A stretch of DNA of 64,000 nucleotides from Pelodera strongyloides. Lineage: Eukaryota > Nematoda > Chromadorea > Rhabditida > Rhabditidae. The notes under the pieces are model-generated. The model was not told the DNA's origin and did not search any database. It worked only from the letters and a program-made list of their open reading frames with translations. Of the stretch, positions 36,301 to 49,300 are shown piece after piece (positions within the stretch are counted from its first letter, which is position 1; each line of letters starts with the position of its first letter). The position numbers and the translations under genes are program-made. The stretch is taken from contig JAANDG010000081.1 of NCBI GenBank assembly GCA_036852015.1, positions 124,001 to 188,000 of the forward strand, given 5' to 3'.

Positions 36301-39300
36301 ATACCATTCAAATACTATTTACATACTGATCTCATACTAACCTTCTGCTCCTCAATGACACATGTCCTCTCAGTTTGTAGCAGGTTCAGTCTATCGGAAG
36401 TTTCTTCCCAGACCCGTCTAAGACCGATCAAGGACTCGTCTAGCACGGTCTCACCATTGATTGCTAGACGGATCTAAATAAACTATTTTATTTTATCCAT
36501 GTTTTATGCCTTTTAGTTCTTCTTTTATTTTTTACGAAATTCGGTAGGTGATACAGATATGTGATACAGGGAAAGCAGCCAATGTTTCAACAAGACGCAA
36601 TAAATAGCCACAACATTATGCTAGCTGCTTCACGCAGTTTCTGTTGAAGCCTTTATAAGTTGCGAAAAGATTTCGTAATAAAGTGTGGAGTTTCTGTTAC
36701 GGCCAGAAGATTTTTTTTTTGAATCAAGTTAGTACCAATCTATGCTTCATCTAACCATACCTTAGCATCAGGACCGAATACTTTCTGCACTTTTCCTATG
36801 CAAATCGTCTCGACGCCAATAGAGCCCAATGACGAGGTGAGTTCACGAACTGTTGATTCTTCGACCTGTAAAATACATAGAATTTAGCTGTTTAAGGAAT
36901 GCGGATACTATTTTTCAAGTGTGGCTTTGTACCTTGATGGTTTGCTGGACAGGCCAATTCACCCACAGACCCATAGGCCATAGGATACCATATATTAGTA
37001 GACCGGCTGTCTGCATAACTAAGTGTAGCTTGTAGTTTCCCCCTTAATTTCACACCCAATGTGTATAGTCTCAACTCTTGGTACCCCAAATAATGTTGCA
37101 ACTACAATTTAAATATTTTCCTCTTTCGGAGACGTTTCTTTTATAATTGCCTGCAATTGTTTCTGTTAGGCAATTGCTTAGGGCGCGTTCGGGATTGCGA
37201 AAAGAAAGAAAAGAAATCAAAAAAGTAGTTCGGGATGGCCCTTAAAATTTTTCCGAAATCTCCACAGTAGGATGAAATTCTTTGTGGGACCGCACAGGCA
37301 CAGTACACTATTTGGAGCAACTCTCGAATATTTTTTCCCGCACGGTGCATGCTACATTATTCTCGTTACTAAAGAGTTGCTCCAAATAGTGCACTGTGCG
37401 GTCCCACAAAGAATTTCATCCTACTGTGGAGATTTCGGAAAATTTTTAAGGGCCATCCCGAACTACTTTTTTGATTTCTTTTCTTTCTTTTCGCAATCCC
37501 GAACGCGCCCTTAATATCGATATCTTTCACTACCTGCTGTCTCTTATCTCTATACGTATACTTTTGATACTCAAACAGTTTCCCGCTAGGTTTCAAATCT
37601 TCCCGCATTAACTTCTGCATAGAAGTTTCTCGTAATACTTTTATGTCGTAGTCGTTATGTTTTAACCCTGCTAGCATGTGGCCTTGCTATAGTCTCCGTT
37701 TGGAGCCGCCGTTCTAGAGCCACCTAGAAGGCGTTTCGTTTAAGCTAGCCATGCTAAACATTACTTCTCTTTATATTTATTTTACTCTACTTACCTTTTC
37801 ATGTTTTCCTTTATTGTAATAAATGCATGATTGTAAATTGTCTTGGTTGGAATGGAATTCCATGCTGCTCTGGAGTTATCCATGTTGAATTACCTTGTTG
37901 TATTCCGAACTGTTTTTATATTGCCTGTGTATTATTTCGTGGTTTATGTTGATTGTATTTCCTTAATGGAATTATACTTTTATCTTCAGATTGTCAGACC
38001 TCTCTCGTAGTGAAGTGAATCTTGGACATATAGGATTCTATTCATCCTTTCCTATCAAAAGATAGATCTAACATTTGTTTTCAGGAATATCGTTGTGTGT
38101 TTAATAATATGCGTTTCGGGTGTCTGGGAAGTTCTCCCCTAGACTTCACGAACCCCAACCAGGACCCCTAACGTATAAGTGGGGGCCGAACCGGGTCCCA
38201 AGAGTTGTTGGGAATGGTACACAGTGGATTATGCCTGTGGGACCAGGCACTCTTGGGGAGAGGGTAGTAAGTCGGGTAGATGCGCCGCATGAGGCAACCC
38301 GCCCCTCTGTGTGTAACCCGGAGCTAGGGACAATCAGTATTGGTTGCGTGAAAAAGTGTGCGTGTAGCTCAACCGGTGAGTGCTTGCTAGCCATGCAAGT
38401 GACGCGGGTTCGAATCTGCTCCACGCCAAGTTTTTTCACAATAGACCAGATTGTTGCCTAGGAGCCATGAGGGCTAAGTCCTTAATTTCACACCCAATGT
38501 GTATAGTCTCAACTCTTGGTACCCCAAATAATGTTGCAACTACAATTTAAATATTTTCCTCTTTCGGAGACGTTTCTTTTATAATTGCCTGCAATTGTTT
38601 CTGTTAGGCAATTGCTTAATATCGATATCTTTCACTACCTGCTGTCTCTTATCTCTATACGTATACTTTTGATACTCAAACAGTTTCCCGCTAGTTTTCA
38701 AATCTTCCCGCATTAACTTCTGCATAGAAGTTTCTCGTAATACTTTTATGTCGTAGTCGTTATGTTTTAACCCTGCTAGCATGTGGCCTTGCTATAGTCT
38801 CCGTTTGGAGCCGCCGTTCTAGAGCCACCTAGAAGGCGTTTCGTTTAAGCTAGCCATGCTAAACATTACTTCTCTTTATATTTATTTTACTCTACTTACC
38901 TTTTCATGTTTTCCTTTATTGTAATAAATGCATGATTGTAAATTGTCTTGGTTGGAATGGAATTCCATGCTGCTCTGGAGTTATCCATGTTGAATTACCT
39001 TGTTGTATTCCGAACTGTTTTTATATTGCCTGTGTATTATTTCGTGGTTTATGTTGATTGTATTTCCTTAATGGAATTATACTTTTATCTTCAGATTGTC
39101 AGACCTCTCTCGTAGTGAAGTGAATCTTGGACATATAGGATTCTATTCATCCTTTCCTATCAAAAGATAGATCTAACATTTGTTTTCAGGAATATCGTTG
39201 TGTGTTTAATAATATGCGTTTCGGGTGTCTGGGAAGTTCTCCCCTAGACTTCACGAACCCCAACCAGGACCCCTAACGTATAACTTATTTTTTTAATCGT

Positions 39301-42300
39301 ATAACTAAAATAATAATTTACCTCGACAAAGATTCCCGCTTCCTCAGCGAACAAGAATTCGAGGGTATTTTCTAAAGCAAGTTCTATTGTTCAATTGGAA
39401 GAAATCAGAAGATTATCCGTCAATATAAAGTAAATCTAGAACAGAAATAAAAGAACTAACTCACCGTGGGTAATGTTAAACTCCGCTACTAACTGTGCGT
39501 TACCGGCGAAAGCCATTTCCAGGAGAGCCGTTATGAAACCCCCATCCGATACATCATGACCTAAAAGGAAGAAAAATATTGATTTCATGATGATTCATTT
39601 GTTTCTATGGTCTATGGTAGATAAAAATCGAGAGAAAGTGGAAATTCAGAAAAGATTCATGAAAAAAGAAGCAGAATCCGAACCTGCCAGGATCTTGTCC
39701 GCCAATATGAATTGTTGCACAATTCCAAAAGCGGTCGTCAGTTTGACAAAGTCTTCGACATCCGGACAGTCGTTACCCACCTATCAAACTAATTTCAAAG
39801 CGAAATAACGGCCGGTTTTTGAAACACATCGAGTACACCAGCATTCTTATGCAGCTTATGCAAATGAACATAAATTAGAATAAAAATCGAACTAAATTCG
39901 AGTAAATTAGCATAAATACTCCGTAGTGCATGATGCGTTTCAAAAACCGGAAAGTAGAGCACAGAACTTGTGAGCAATAACTGAATCCCGACCGAAAAGG
40001 GACAACTCATCCGATCTAATGTGTGTTTAGTTTGGAACAAGAATGCATATATGGAATATATTCCCTTTTTTGGCCAAATGCCTGATGTGTGCCAAATGCT
40101 CGCCAAATGATGGCGGCGTGAAAACAAACGCGCAGGGCACTTTCGAAAAACTTTCAATAAAGCACCGACCTGCTTGAAGACCTGTGCCAAGGCGGAGCCG
40201 CCGAGCCGATTCTTCGCCAAACAAGAACCAAATCGAATATAAACAACGGAGGACTCGGCACAAACTGAAAGTATTATTTCTTTTAGAAACTAGCCCAAGT
40301 ACTAGCTTTATTCATAGTCGCCAGTTAACTTGTTAACTTATAGCTTTAATTAATAACTAATTTTACCTTAATATTACTTATCTCATAGTTTTATCATCAA
40401 TGTACTGAATTCCCGTATAAAATTTCTACTTCATTAGGTAATTGCTCTATCTTCTGCTTAATTCCATCGCACCATTAATTTTTATGAGTCTGTAAGGGCG
40501 GCCAACTATAAGACTTATATAGAAGATCGGCCACACTTTATGTAATCGTTAGTCTTTCCAGAACCGCCTACCTCTCGAAGTCTTGAAGTCAGGACTGACC
40601 ACCTTGGTGATATCAGTGCAGGGAGCGTACGCGGAGAGTACCAGAGTTCCGGGCGCTTTCACTACTTCACCAGCGGCTTTGGCGGCCATGGATAGTGAGT
40701 CCTTACCACCGTCGATAGCGCACCCTGGAAATTAGTAAAGTATAAGTAGGTAATTAGATAGCACATCCTGGAACATAAGTAAAGTATAAGTAGGTAATTA
40801 AAGCATAAGCACATGGCCTCCTACAAGAAAAGTGGCCAACGACTTCTATCAAAATTTCGAGTAACTTAGCATAAATACGTAAAAATTAAGTTGTTGACGA
40901 TTTCAAAAACAGGCCAGTATTTCGCTTTAATTGTTCGCTACTTGTTTTATTGGTGTGAATCAACTTTCAGTAGAGCAGAATACATAAATGTTATTTTAAT
41001 ATTATTCTGTTATATCTGACCTGTTTGCTTCAGCGCATCACAAAGTGCGTCGGCAGCTTGTACCAATGCAGCACCGCCTCCCTCACACTTGGCTGCCCAC
41101 ATCCAATTGCCGGACATCTTGACGTCCTACAATTAGACTAATTATCATGGTTAATGAGGACCTTTTTCGCAACAACGCTTGTAAAACGTGACAGTTCGCG
41201 AAAGCCGCGCCACGCTTTCGCCAGGCACCCGTTTCCGCTTGATGCGCGGCGTAACCACGCGGTTTTCTCAATGTCTCAGGAAAATGTTGGATGCAATATG
41301 TACCTATAACCAAGAGAGAAACGAATACTATTGATTAGTGAGTAACAAAATTCGGGATAATATGTAAATAAATTCGTTATCCAGCAAGAAAGAATCAATA
41401 CAAATTATACAGTAACCAGCTAGGTGAGACGCCTGACTCAGCATCAACCATTATACCATATTCAACTAGCTCGATCAGACCTACCCTGATATCGGTGATT
41501 GGTGCGAATACCAAATTGGTGAGCGTTTCGGCCAGAGTGATCCGGGCCATAGCCCCGGGGTCGATCAGGCCTTTGATGGGTTGTTCACCAACCGCCATAG
41601 CGGCGCCCTCCTGAAACAGACAAATAATAAGTATAGCAAAGTTTCTTAAAAAACTGTGAAGCGCTTCCACTACTACATTTAATGGTAAGCTAAGACGCTA
41701 CAGTGAAGACGTTATACCTAATAGTGCACAGTGGAGCAACCGATTTTGACTTTCGGGGCTAAGTTTCGGGTTCGAAAGCAGCAAAAGAAATAATTTAGTA
41801 TCTGGAACTCGTCGCCTGTTCTAATTCGACAACGGAGAATTCATGATTTAAATGTATCGATTCTGCTTTTTTATCGAAGATCTTTTCAATACAACACAAT
41901 GTTTCATCAACTGGATGAAAACTCTATCCCAATGTAAATAAATAATACGTAAAATTGAAGTATTTCATTCACTACTACTTACTGGGTGTTCGTATTGTAA
42001 ATGTTATTCCTTTTTTTTCAATGTATACTCCTACGCAGTGCTAATTGTAAGAGGTACAACAAGAGGCGCACTGATAAAAAATACGAAAAATTTAGTAAGA
42101 AGAATTACCAGAACATTACAGTAGCCTGACAATGCAAAATAATAACCTCGGTTCATAAAATGTACTGATTGGTAAATGGTACCCTTCATTAACATGATTG
42201 ATCAATTGGTTCTCTACCATTCGATACTCTCCTAATGAGGCATATACCAAATTGAGTTCCTCAAGTCCTTAGCGTCCTTCCCTTTATTTCTTCGCTTGCA

Positions 42301-42334
42301 CATCTCTCGATATTGAAACAGCAATGATGCTTTT

Positions 42335-42414
<80 letters not shown>

Positions 42415-44282
42415 AAGAGAGAGAGAGAAAGGGAAATAGGGAGAATATAAGACAACGGCTAAATTCAGGAGAACCCAGACTGCCTAGAAGTATTCTAAAC
42501 CACGCCCCTTTAGGGGACCAGATGCTATTCGACGTAACGCTTAGGGCTACACATCTCCAGATAAACCTCTTCGGACAAGATTGCCAATCGACAATGCCCC
42601 ATTATTGATCGATCATCTGTAATCGATATTCCCCAAAATATGTTCAAGTTTCTCCTCGCTCTCTCCATTCTGCCCACTATTTCCGGCGACCTGTGTGTGC
42701 ACTGTGATTGCGATATCAGCGTGGGTACGGTATCTTGCTCGGATCAGAGTTTTCTGCTCAGGACCGTGTCCTTGCTCCCGTGGGCGGACTCTCTTTTGCT
42801 GAATAGATTAACCCTCCCACATCCTCCGCATTTTCTATACCACGCCCACCTACGCATCCTAAGAATTAATAATTGTGGACTGGAAGATTTATCACCACAC
42901 ACGCTACTACCACTGCCTAATTTGCAGGTAAGTCTATTAAAACATTTAGAGCGGTATAACAGCAGGTTTTTGAAGCGTATGTTAGACGTCTGAATTCACA
43001 CAGATTTATGCACTCTTCTATGTCGCCCATACGGGTTTGCAAAACGTATTTCCATAAGGAAGATATCAACAGCAGCATTACGTTTCTATACGTTTCGCCC
43101 TAAATACGTTTAGCGACCTAGATAACTGTTAACCCTACTATGCTTCATACTACTACGCAAGTTTCATTGATATTCAACTTCACAACGAATATTGAGCTCA
43201 AAAGAAAGGAAATTTATGGGAAATATAGAAATACCGTGTTATGCAGTTATGCTCCTCTATAAGGTAACAATATTGCATACCATGTACCAATGTACCAAGG
43301 TTCCATGGTAAAATATGGATTCGCTAATAATAAAATGTGTTTAGGTCGTTAGCCTGGCAAACAATCGTCTTTCTTCCCTGCCTGCGACTCTATTCCGATC
43401 TCTCACAAAGCTGAAGGTAGGTTTTATCTAATAATAACGTGAACTTGAACCATATTGAATGCTACCTATACTATGCGCAGATAAACTAGTAGATAACTAG
43501 TAGAATTTTATACCAAGGACAATCACCAATCTTTACACACTTTACAGCCAATTGCTAATCACTGCAATACCCGGTTTCAACCAATCGATACTCTGTTCTA
43601 GGTAATCAATACACCTCCAGGTAATCAATTTACAGATAATCAATAATACCCATTCCAGGTAATCGATATCTCTCACAACCGGATCGAAGACCTCTCCTCT
43701 ATAGAATGGAATCTCTTTGACGGTGTCAAGTTGGACGTCCTTGATATTGGCAACAATCCAATTAAAATGTCAACCCGAACCTCCACCCTCCCGCCCTCAA
43801 AACAGTTGATCCTCTCGAATATGAATATGGAAAGAATAAACACTACAACGTTTATCTTCGCCCAGTCATCGAGATGCTCGGAAACGGTGGGTCGTAACGC
43901 ACATGCAGACAAACTAACAAACTTTCTTTCTATTTAGGAATTCGAAACATTAGCTATATTTATGATTAAGGAAGTAACAGCGAGAAGACACGTTAGGAAA
44001 TACACACATCTAGTGTCAATTTGTATACCAAGAAGACCTGTGCTAGACAGGTCTAGTTCACGTTTGCACCTGTGCTCGTTTCAGAACTGTCGTGTGCTAC
44101 CGGTGCCAGACCTGTCCGACACAAAACTTCTCGATATTTCCGACAACGACGTGGTTCTGGACGCATATGTTCTTGAAAAACTGTCGAATATCACACATCT
44201 GAACTTGGCGCATTCCAGACTGCCCGCCTCGTTTCCTTATTGGCTTGAGAGGGTAAATTAATGTTATTTTCAAGATAGAGAA

Positions 44283-44360
<78 letters not shown>

Positions 44361-46307
44361 TAAGGAGAGTGTGAACATGGTAATTTCCCCATGGTACACA
44401 AAGTTCTAGTGGTGTCAAAGAGTGTGAGCCCCAGAACCAGAACGGCTCAAGGCTAGCATTAGGAATCATAGCTTATTAAATTTGAATTCATCTATTTCAG
44501 AGCAAAGTTGAAGTTCTCAACATTTCCCACTCAACAATTGAGCTCGATGACGAGGAATGGACATGGTGCGCACATCAACTGCACACGCTTGATATTAGCG
44601 GGTTGAAGGTGAGTAATCGGTCTATCGGAACCTCACTGGTTATTAAAGCGAAATACGGGCCGGTTTTAGAAACACATCGAGTAGACCAGCATTCTTATGC
44701 AGCTTATGCAAATAAACATAAATTAGAATAAAAAATAGAGGTTGTAGATCTTGTTTTGCTAATACATTGCTCTTTTCTGAGCGCTATGCAACACGATGTT
44801 CGGCTTTGATTGATTCTTCACCACAAATCCCGCACCTTTACCTTTGATGTCTCGAAAGCATTACATTTCCTATCGTTCTCTGACTCTCTGACTCTCGCCT
44901 TTTCTTTTGATCTTTCTTACAATTATGGTTGCAGCTCAAACGTCTGCGTCTCGGCCGTGACTGTGGTCTTCGGCGGCTCTTCGCACGTGACAACGTGCTC
45001 GAGTCCGTGGTGCTCGAGGCTGCCTACCTGGAGGCTCTTCACCTCGACCGTAACCTCTTCACTGATTGGCCGGCACTTCCCCCGGGTACCGTACTCGACG
45101 CACTGGAGACTCTGTCCCTGTCTGGCAATCTGCTCTCTAACCTTCCGCCACACTCCCTCTCACAGTTCCCGGCTCTGCAGCATATTGATTTGTCGAGGTT
45201 GGTTTTTGGAATATAAAAATTAAAAATAATACTGAGGAATTGTGCCCCTTAAAAGCGGTCGCAAGTGTCTAAGGACAACTGCATTATATCAAATTATGTT
45301 ACATTATGTGCCGGAAACGGCCCCCCCCCCCCCCCCCCCCCCCACCCCCCCCCCCCCCCCCGGAAACGGCCATCGGCGCACAGAATTTGCATAGAATACA
45401 CGGAATGCAGCTGATCAGATTTAGACTAATGATAGACTTCCCATTTGGCATAATCCCAATTTTCAGAAATCAGCTGTCCAATATCGACCCGGCCGCATTT
45501 CCTTCTCTGGGAATGAATCTGATATCGATTGATTTGTCATCGAATCAGCTGACTCGTCTGGTTCATCCAGTCCTACCTTCGCTATTATTCTTGGACATTT
45601 CAAACAATGATTTGCATGAGATCAGCCCACTATTATTTGCTGGGATGCCATTACTTCAGGTATGCTAATTAAGTGATTCGCAAGAAGTTTGTTTATTTGT
45701 TTGTTTGTTTGTCAGCACGTTACGACACAATTTTAGCTGGCCAGTTCTAGCTTAGTTTTTTTCTTTAAACGTTAAGAGGCGGATTATGTGATGGATGCAC
45801 CGCATCGTTATGTTTGTAACAATTCTTTTTAAGTTTCAAAGCTCTGTTTTTAAAAGTTGACTTAATACGGTAGTTTCTTGAAGATCCACCTTCTACAGTA
45901 TCCAAATTTCAGCATCTGCGTCTCGGGAGCAATCCCTCTCTCTTCGCCTCCTGCTCCACCAAGTGCTGGTCAGACCATCTCGATGTTCTCACCAATCTCG
46001 TCGACCTGGATCTCTCATCCTGCTCACTCTCTCAACCTCTTCACTTGTCTCACCTCTCCGCTCTTCGTGTGCTCCTTCTTCGAGGGAATCAACTTTCCTC
46101 CCTAGATGGGAACGAACTCCCTCCAGGGATTTCAATCCTAGATGCCGGGGAGAACCGAATTCACAGGACCTCTAACTTTTCTTCTCTGCACTCTCTCAGG
46201 GAACTGCGTCTGGATTCGAACCCTCTAATGTGTGACTGCTCCCTCTTCCAAATCAGACATCTCTTACTTAATCAATCATCGATCGCGGATCCGAATTCGT
46301 ACTATTG

Positions 46308-46352
<45 letters not shown>

Positions 46353-49300
46353 TTTTTTTTTTTTTTGTTTCTCTTCGAGTTGGCAGTATCCACTACTACC
46401 CTACATAGAGACGATGACCACCTGCCGAGCACAACCTGCACAGGTAAAAACAGTGTTTTTTGTCCTAATACTTTTAGTAAGTATGATCATCATCTTCTGA
46501 TTGTCCTCTTTTATCATCCCAATCATTCTTATTATCCATTTCTCGTATACAATACAGATTCTCCTTTCCTGAACATCATCTTTCTTATATTCCCCGTCTG
46601 TTCACACTCTTCTTTTCATTCTTATTATCCTCTCGTTGTCATCCTGCTTCAATTATCATCCTCTCGTTGTCATCCTCTTTCTGTTATCATCCTCTCGTTG
46701 TCATCCTCTTTCTGTTATCATCCTCTCGTGGTCATTCTCTTTCTGTTATCATCTTCTCGTGGTCATCTTCTTTCTGTTATCATCTTTATCATCCTCTCGT
46801 TGTCATCTTCTTTCTGTGATCATCCTCTTGTAGTCATTTCTTTCTTCTGCATTCCTCTGATCATCCCAATCATCCCCTCTCTAACACCCAAACCATTTAG
46901 GTTGGCACCGTGGCAGCCAGTGTCCTCGCCGGGTGTTTGATCCTGGTTCTCGTCCTGGTTCTCGCAGGCGTTCTGCTCGGACGATGTCTCCCCCAATTCA
47001 AACACCAATACAAGAGATTATACTCGGAGTTCCCAGTCAGGTTGTGATTGAAAAAGGACGATTTTTCTTCTGTTTATATCTTTTTATTTAATCTTATACT
47101 ACATTATACGAGATATCAGTTACTCTATATTCTTACGATTTCTTATATCGATTCACTGAATCTGTATAAAATCACAGAGCTCTTCTCTAAAAATGCATGC
47201 CGCTTCTACAACACGGGTCCGTTTCTCGACATGCAATACATTTTTCAATTTTTAGCTTTTCACAAGTTCAAAATAAATATTTTGTTATTTACAAAACTTT
47301 TTTCTTTTAGTATATCGTATCACATCCCAGTGACATCGCCTTGAATAGGACAAATTTGAACACAATAGGCGCTGATTACAAATGAACCAATACAAGTTTG
47401 GTGGGCCCTACTTCTCTCTCTCTCTGTCTCTGTTTCTCTCTCTCTGTCTCTGTTTCTCTCTCTCTCTCTCTGTTTCTCTCTTCATATCTGCCTCAGCCCT
47501 CTCTAGCTCTCCCACCTCTCTCAACCTCCATCTTGTTCCATCATTCTCTCTTCCCCTCAATTTATCTCTATCTGATACACTTACTCTTTTTTCTTCCCTC
47601 TCTAGCTCTCTATCTCAGTGCTCAAGAAAGCGGAAACAAACAACCATCCACAAAATTACGGATAAAGCTTCGGACGAACAAAATTCCAACTTCGGAACTT
47701 GTACATTGTAAACAAGCTCAGTTTTTCTCACGTTCAGTAAGTTCATCTAGGTCCCTGTCTCTGTCACATTCTCTCTCTGACTCCCCACCCCCCCCCTCTC
47801 TCTCTCTCCCTCTCTGAATTTCGGAATGAATTGGGTACTTTTGCATTTCCATAGCTGCAAACAAAACGGCCATGGAAGAACAAGACGTATGGTTGTTATA
47901 TTCTCGAATGATAGCCAAATAAGTCATTTCCCAGTGAGCTATGAGTTCCTCAAATCTGTGTAGATTTCTATGGGTAAATTCTGGGAGCGGGAGAGAGATA
48001 AATAAAGAGAGAGACAAAGACAGAGAGAGAGAGAGTGAGAGATTTATATCGGGTGAATTCTGAGAGAGTGGTGAAGGGAGGCATGGTCCCTGGGGAGAAA
48101 AGCCATCAATACACGGCTAATGTTCGCGCGGAAATCTCAAAACTTTTTGCTTTTTAGCACTTCGGCTGGATGGGGAATATGGGAAGTTTATGGCTATATG
48201 AGAATTTGGGGATTTCAAGAGGACTATTCGACTATTATGGAAAAATCACAGAAATGAAACGAGACAGTTACTTAGTTATGGCCAAGACAGTAGCTTAGTT
48301 GCTACCAACAAACATACTCATACAGGAAATCATCATAATATCCTTCGTGGGACACATCCTAGCAATAAGATAGCATGTTAAGGTTAGCGATGCTTTCGCA
48401 TTCCAAAGCGAATTTCAATGCTTCAATGAAAAAACTGAAGTTCTGGGTACAGATATCACTTGGTTTCAGCGTAAGTATCAATAAATTATAAAACCCATAC
48501 GCCGTGGTAACAAAAAGCTCCATGTTTTCAGCACATATATCATCTTGTCTCGCTCTGGTAAATAACGTATCGGTTGGGTGTTAGGCCCTGGCCCGCACCC
48601 TTAGGGGTGTGATTGCACGGGTCGGCATCGGTCCTAATTCAATTGCGGCGAGCCGGCACACTTTTAGCACCGTGCTCTTGGGAGGGCTATAGGGACTGGA
48701 GCATTAGCTAGACGGGATTTTGAGCTACTTTACGAACGCTATAAAAAGGCCTGTTTTTCTGGTTTGAACATCTTGTGTGGAATAAAGTGTCAATACTTTA
48801 CAGAAAGACAAAGTAGAGAAAACACAGCTCTAGGAAGCTAATTGTAAGTGGAATGAATTATCACCATTTGAAATGGCTTATACTTGCACACAGAGAGGAA
48901 TAGTTATCTCTACACATTTGCACAGCAGGCTCAAGCCAACAATAAGCTAGTGACACTAAGGATTGCAGGTTCAAATTGAGAATGGCTAGCTAATGCCTCA
49001 ATGTCGATGGTAATTAAAAGAACAAAACCAAGAGTTTCTTCTCAAAATTGTGTTGGTTAGTTGGTACAAAAACAAAAACATAAAATAAACATGCCATAAA
49101 ATAAGCGTGACCTCCCTTTAACCGTATTAAACCTACTTACCTTTCCAAAGTATGACAATGCTACCACAGCCACGTCAGCGAGCGGAGTATGTAGAGGGCC
49201 GCAATTTTGCTGTCTAGCAACCAGTCCAGTCACGGACCGGTCAACTTTAGTTGTTAAATACCTAAAATAAACTAGTAAAAAATCATGTATTGCAAAGATC

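Larger units (their letters stand above)
37042..39283. mobile_element. Non-autonomous LTR retroelement (TRIM/LARD type) in a PFAS intron
   Basis: Direct repeats 37042-38178 and 38480-39283 are essentially identical. The right one is 804 bases; the left is 1137 because of a 330-bp MITE plus 3-bp duplication. One base after the left repeat comes TGGGGGCCGAACCGGGTCCC (38180-38199), which reads as a primer-binding site complementary to a tRNA 3' end. The internal part is only about 300 bases, with no gag or pol frame. CTTA lies next to the left start and directly after the right end, a possible target duplication, although the repeats do not begin TG or end CA. One mismatch noticed (GCTAGGTTTC vs GCTAGTTTTC) suggests recent insertion. 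Confidence 0.75.

Noticed and set aside
46305..46940. Open frame of 211 codons rich in phenylalanine and serine
   Set aside because: It is the poly-T tract plus the pyrimidine tandem array read in another frame. The LRR gene explains the surrounding sequence.
47398..48017. Serine/leucine-rich frames on both strands
   Set aside because: They are translations of CT/GA microsatellites.
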